Shown here: one piece after another, positions 12,443-13,058 of the stretch
Position numbering within the stretch: the first letter of the stretch is position 1
Layout: each line of letters begins with the position of its first letter
Source: DATKEG01 sp035544515
GTDB taxonomy: Bacteria; Acidobacteriota; Vicinamibacteria; Fen-336
Assembly (NCBI GenBank): GCA_035544515.1
Contig: DATKEG010000068.1
Coordinates: forward strand, 1-13,058
DNA: 13,058 nt
Reading direction: 5' to 3'
Translations under genes and position numbers: made by a program
The notes under the pieces: model-generated
What the model was told of the DNA's origin: nothing
What the model saw: the letters and a program-made list of their open reading frames with translations, nothing else
The model's database searches: none

Positions 12443-13058
12443 CTACCGTCCGCGCGCGCGGTCGAGGGCGGCCCGCGCCGTGCGCAGCCCGGCCAGGGCC
12501 TCGGTATGGTCGAGGCCGGCGCGCAGGAGGAGGACCCCGGCGTCGAGGCGCTCCGAGGACGGGATCACTCCGGCCTGGTGGCGCTCGGAGGCCACGCGGC
12601 TGTTCTCGCGCGCCGCCTCCAGGTTCCGCGCCGCGACCTCGACCGCGCGCGAGGCCGTCGCGACCTCCAGCCGTCGTGCCGTGACCTCGAGCCGGATGCG
12701 CCGGTCCAGGTCGTCCGCCTGGCGGCGCAGCGCGTCCGTGCGCGCGGCCGCGCGCCTGGCGGCGGCGGCGGCGCGCCCGCCGTCGAAGAGCGACCAGGAC
12801 AGGCTCAGGCTCACGTCCCACGAGTCCTGCCACTCCGCCGACGGCGGCAGGATCCGCCGGTTCGGGTTGGCGTAGTCGAACCCGCCGCCGAGGGAGACCT
12901 GCGGGCGGCGCGCGGCACGCTCCGCCTCCACCCGCGCTTCGGCGGCCGCGATCCGCTCGCGAAGGGCGGCCCGCTCGGGCCGGCGCGACAGCGCGTCCTC
13001 GACCAGGGGGCCGAGGGGGCCGGCCGGTCCCGGGTCCGGGGAGTCGGGCCGCGGCCCG
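12443..13058 (-). CDS. TolC-family outer-membrane efflux protein, 5' partial
   Basis: The C-terminal 205 residues are visible and the frame is open to the window edge, so the gene continues beyond it. The part reads LVEDALSRRPERAALRERIAAAEA, the first conserved helix of a TolC repeat. Next comes the hairpin strand pair QVSLGGGFDYANPN and WDVSLSLSWSLFDGGRAAA, the classic beta-barrel strand followed by G-R-A entry to the coiled coil. A long Ala/Arg-rich heptad helix with ERHQAGVIPSSERLDA then runs to the stop. TolC proteins form the trimeric outer-membrane exit duct of tripartite pumps; one next to an ABC-2 exporter implies export across both membranes and shows a diderm cell. It is the first visible gene of the minus-strand operon; its stop lies four bases before the ATPase TTG. 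A membrane-fusion gene may lie further upstream. Confidence 0.9.
   Translation of the reverse strand, partial: GPRPDSPDPGPAGPLGPLVEDALSRRPERAALRERIAAAEARVEAERAARRPQVSLGGGFDYANPNRRILPPSAEWQDSWDVSLSLSWSLFDGGRAAAAARRAAARTDALRRQADDLDRRIRLEVTARRLEVATASRAVEVAARNLEAARENSRVASERHQAGVIPSSERLDAGVLLLRAGLDHTEALAGLRTARAALDRARGR

Noticed and set aside
11521..12684. 387-aa plus-strand frame over the ABC ATPase and tolC
   Set aside because: It is a shadow of two well-supported minus-strand genes and has no recognisable fold.

Overview
This is a GC-rich stretch (by eye close to 70% G+C) with dense, ordinary bacterial gene packing. A TolC-type outer-membrane efflux protein shows a diderm. GTG and TTG starts are frequent, and a mix of Shine-Dalgarno-led and apparently leaderless starts fits one of the GC-rich, often uncultured soil or groundwater phyla (for example Methylomirabilota/Rokubacteria, Gemmatimonadota, Acidobacteriota or a deltaproteobacterial lineage). 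The phylum is an inference; no rRNA or other marker gene is present.

Layout. (1) 1-963, plus strand: the C-terminal part of a TIM-barrel glycoside-hydrolase-like protein with a CxCxxC cluster, cut by the window edge. (2) 1034-6191: a sugar-acid and oxidative pentose-phosphate block. A FGGY gluconokinase (plus) converges on and overlaps 6-phosphogluconolactonase (pgl, minus). pgl diverges from the tight plus-strand run rpiB, gnd, zwf. Together these encode glucose-6-P to 6-phosphogluconolactone to 6-phosphogluconate to ribulose-5-P to ribose-5-P, with gluconate entering through the kinase. The gnd is the short form and carries Asp at the position that usually predicts NAD+ use. (3) 6214-8196, minus: a soluble RsbRD_N-GAF-PAS-HisKA-HATPase sensor kinase without a neighbouring response regulator. 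(4) 8197-9203: a compositionally different patch with no gene for about 340 bp. It holds an 11-bp inverted repeat and a 12-bp tandem repeat resembling IS21-type ends, then a GNAT acetyltransferase, then what looks like the orphaned C-terminal tail of a LysR regulator. (5) 9204-13058, minus: an efflux operon read in the order tolC (5' part beyond the window), ABC ATPase, and two paralogous ABC-2 permeases, tightly coupled (4-nt gap, ATGA overlap, 2-nt gap).

I found no CRISPR array, tRNA or rRNA, intact transposase, toxin-antitoxin pair or recognisable defence system. The items most worth a second look are the gntK/pgl antisense overlap, the mobile-element scar around 8290-9179, the unusual kinase N-terminus and the probable leaderless starts. 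I do not see convincing evidence of a wholly undescribed system.
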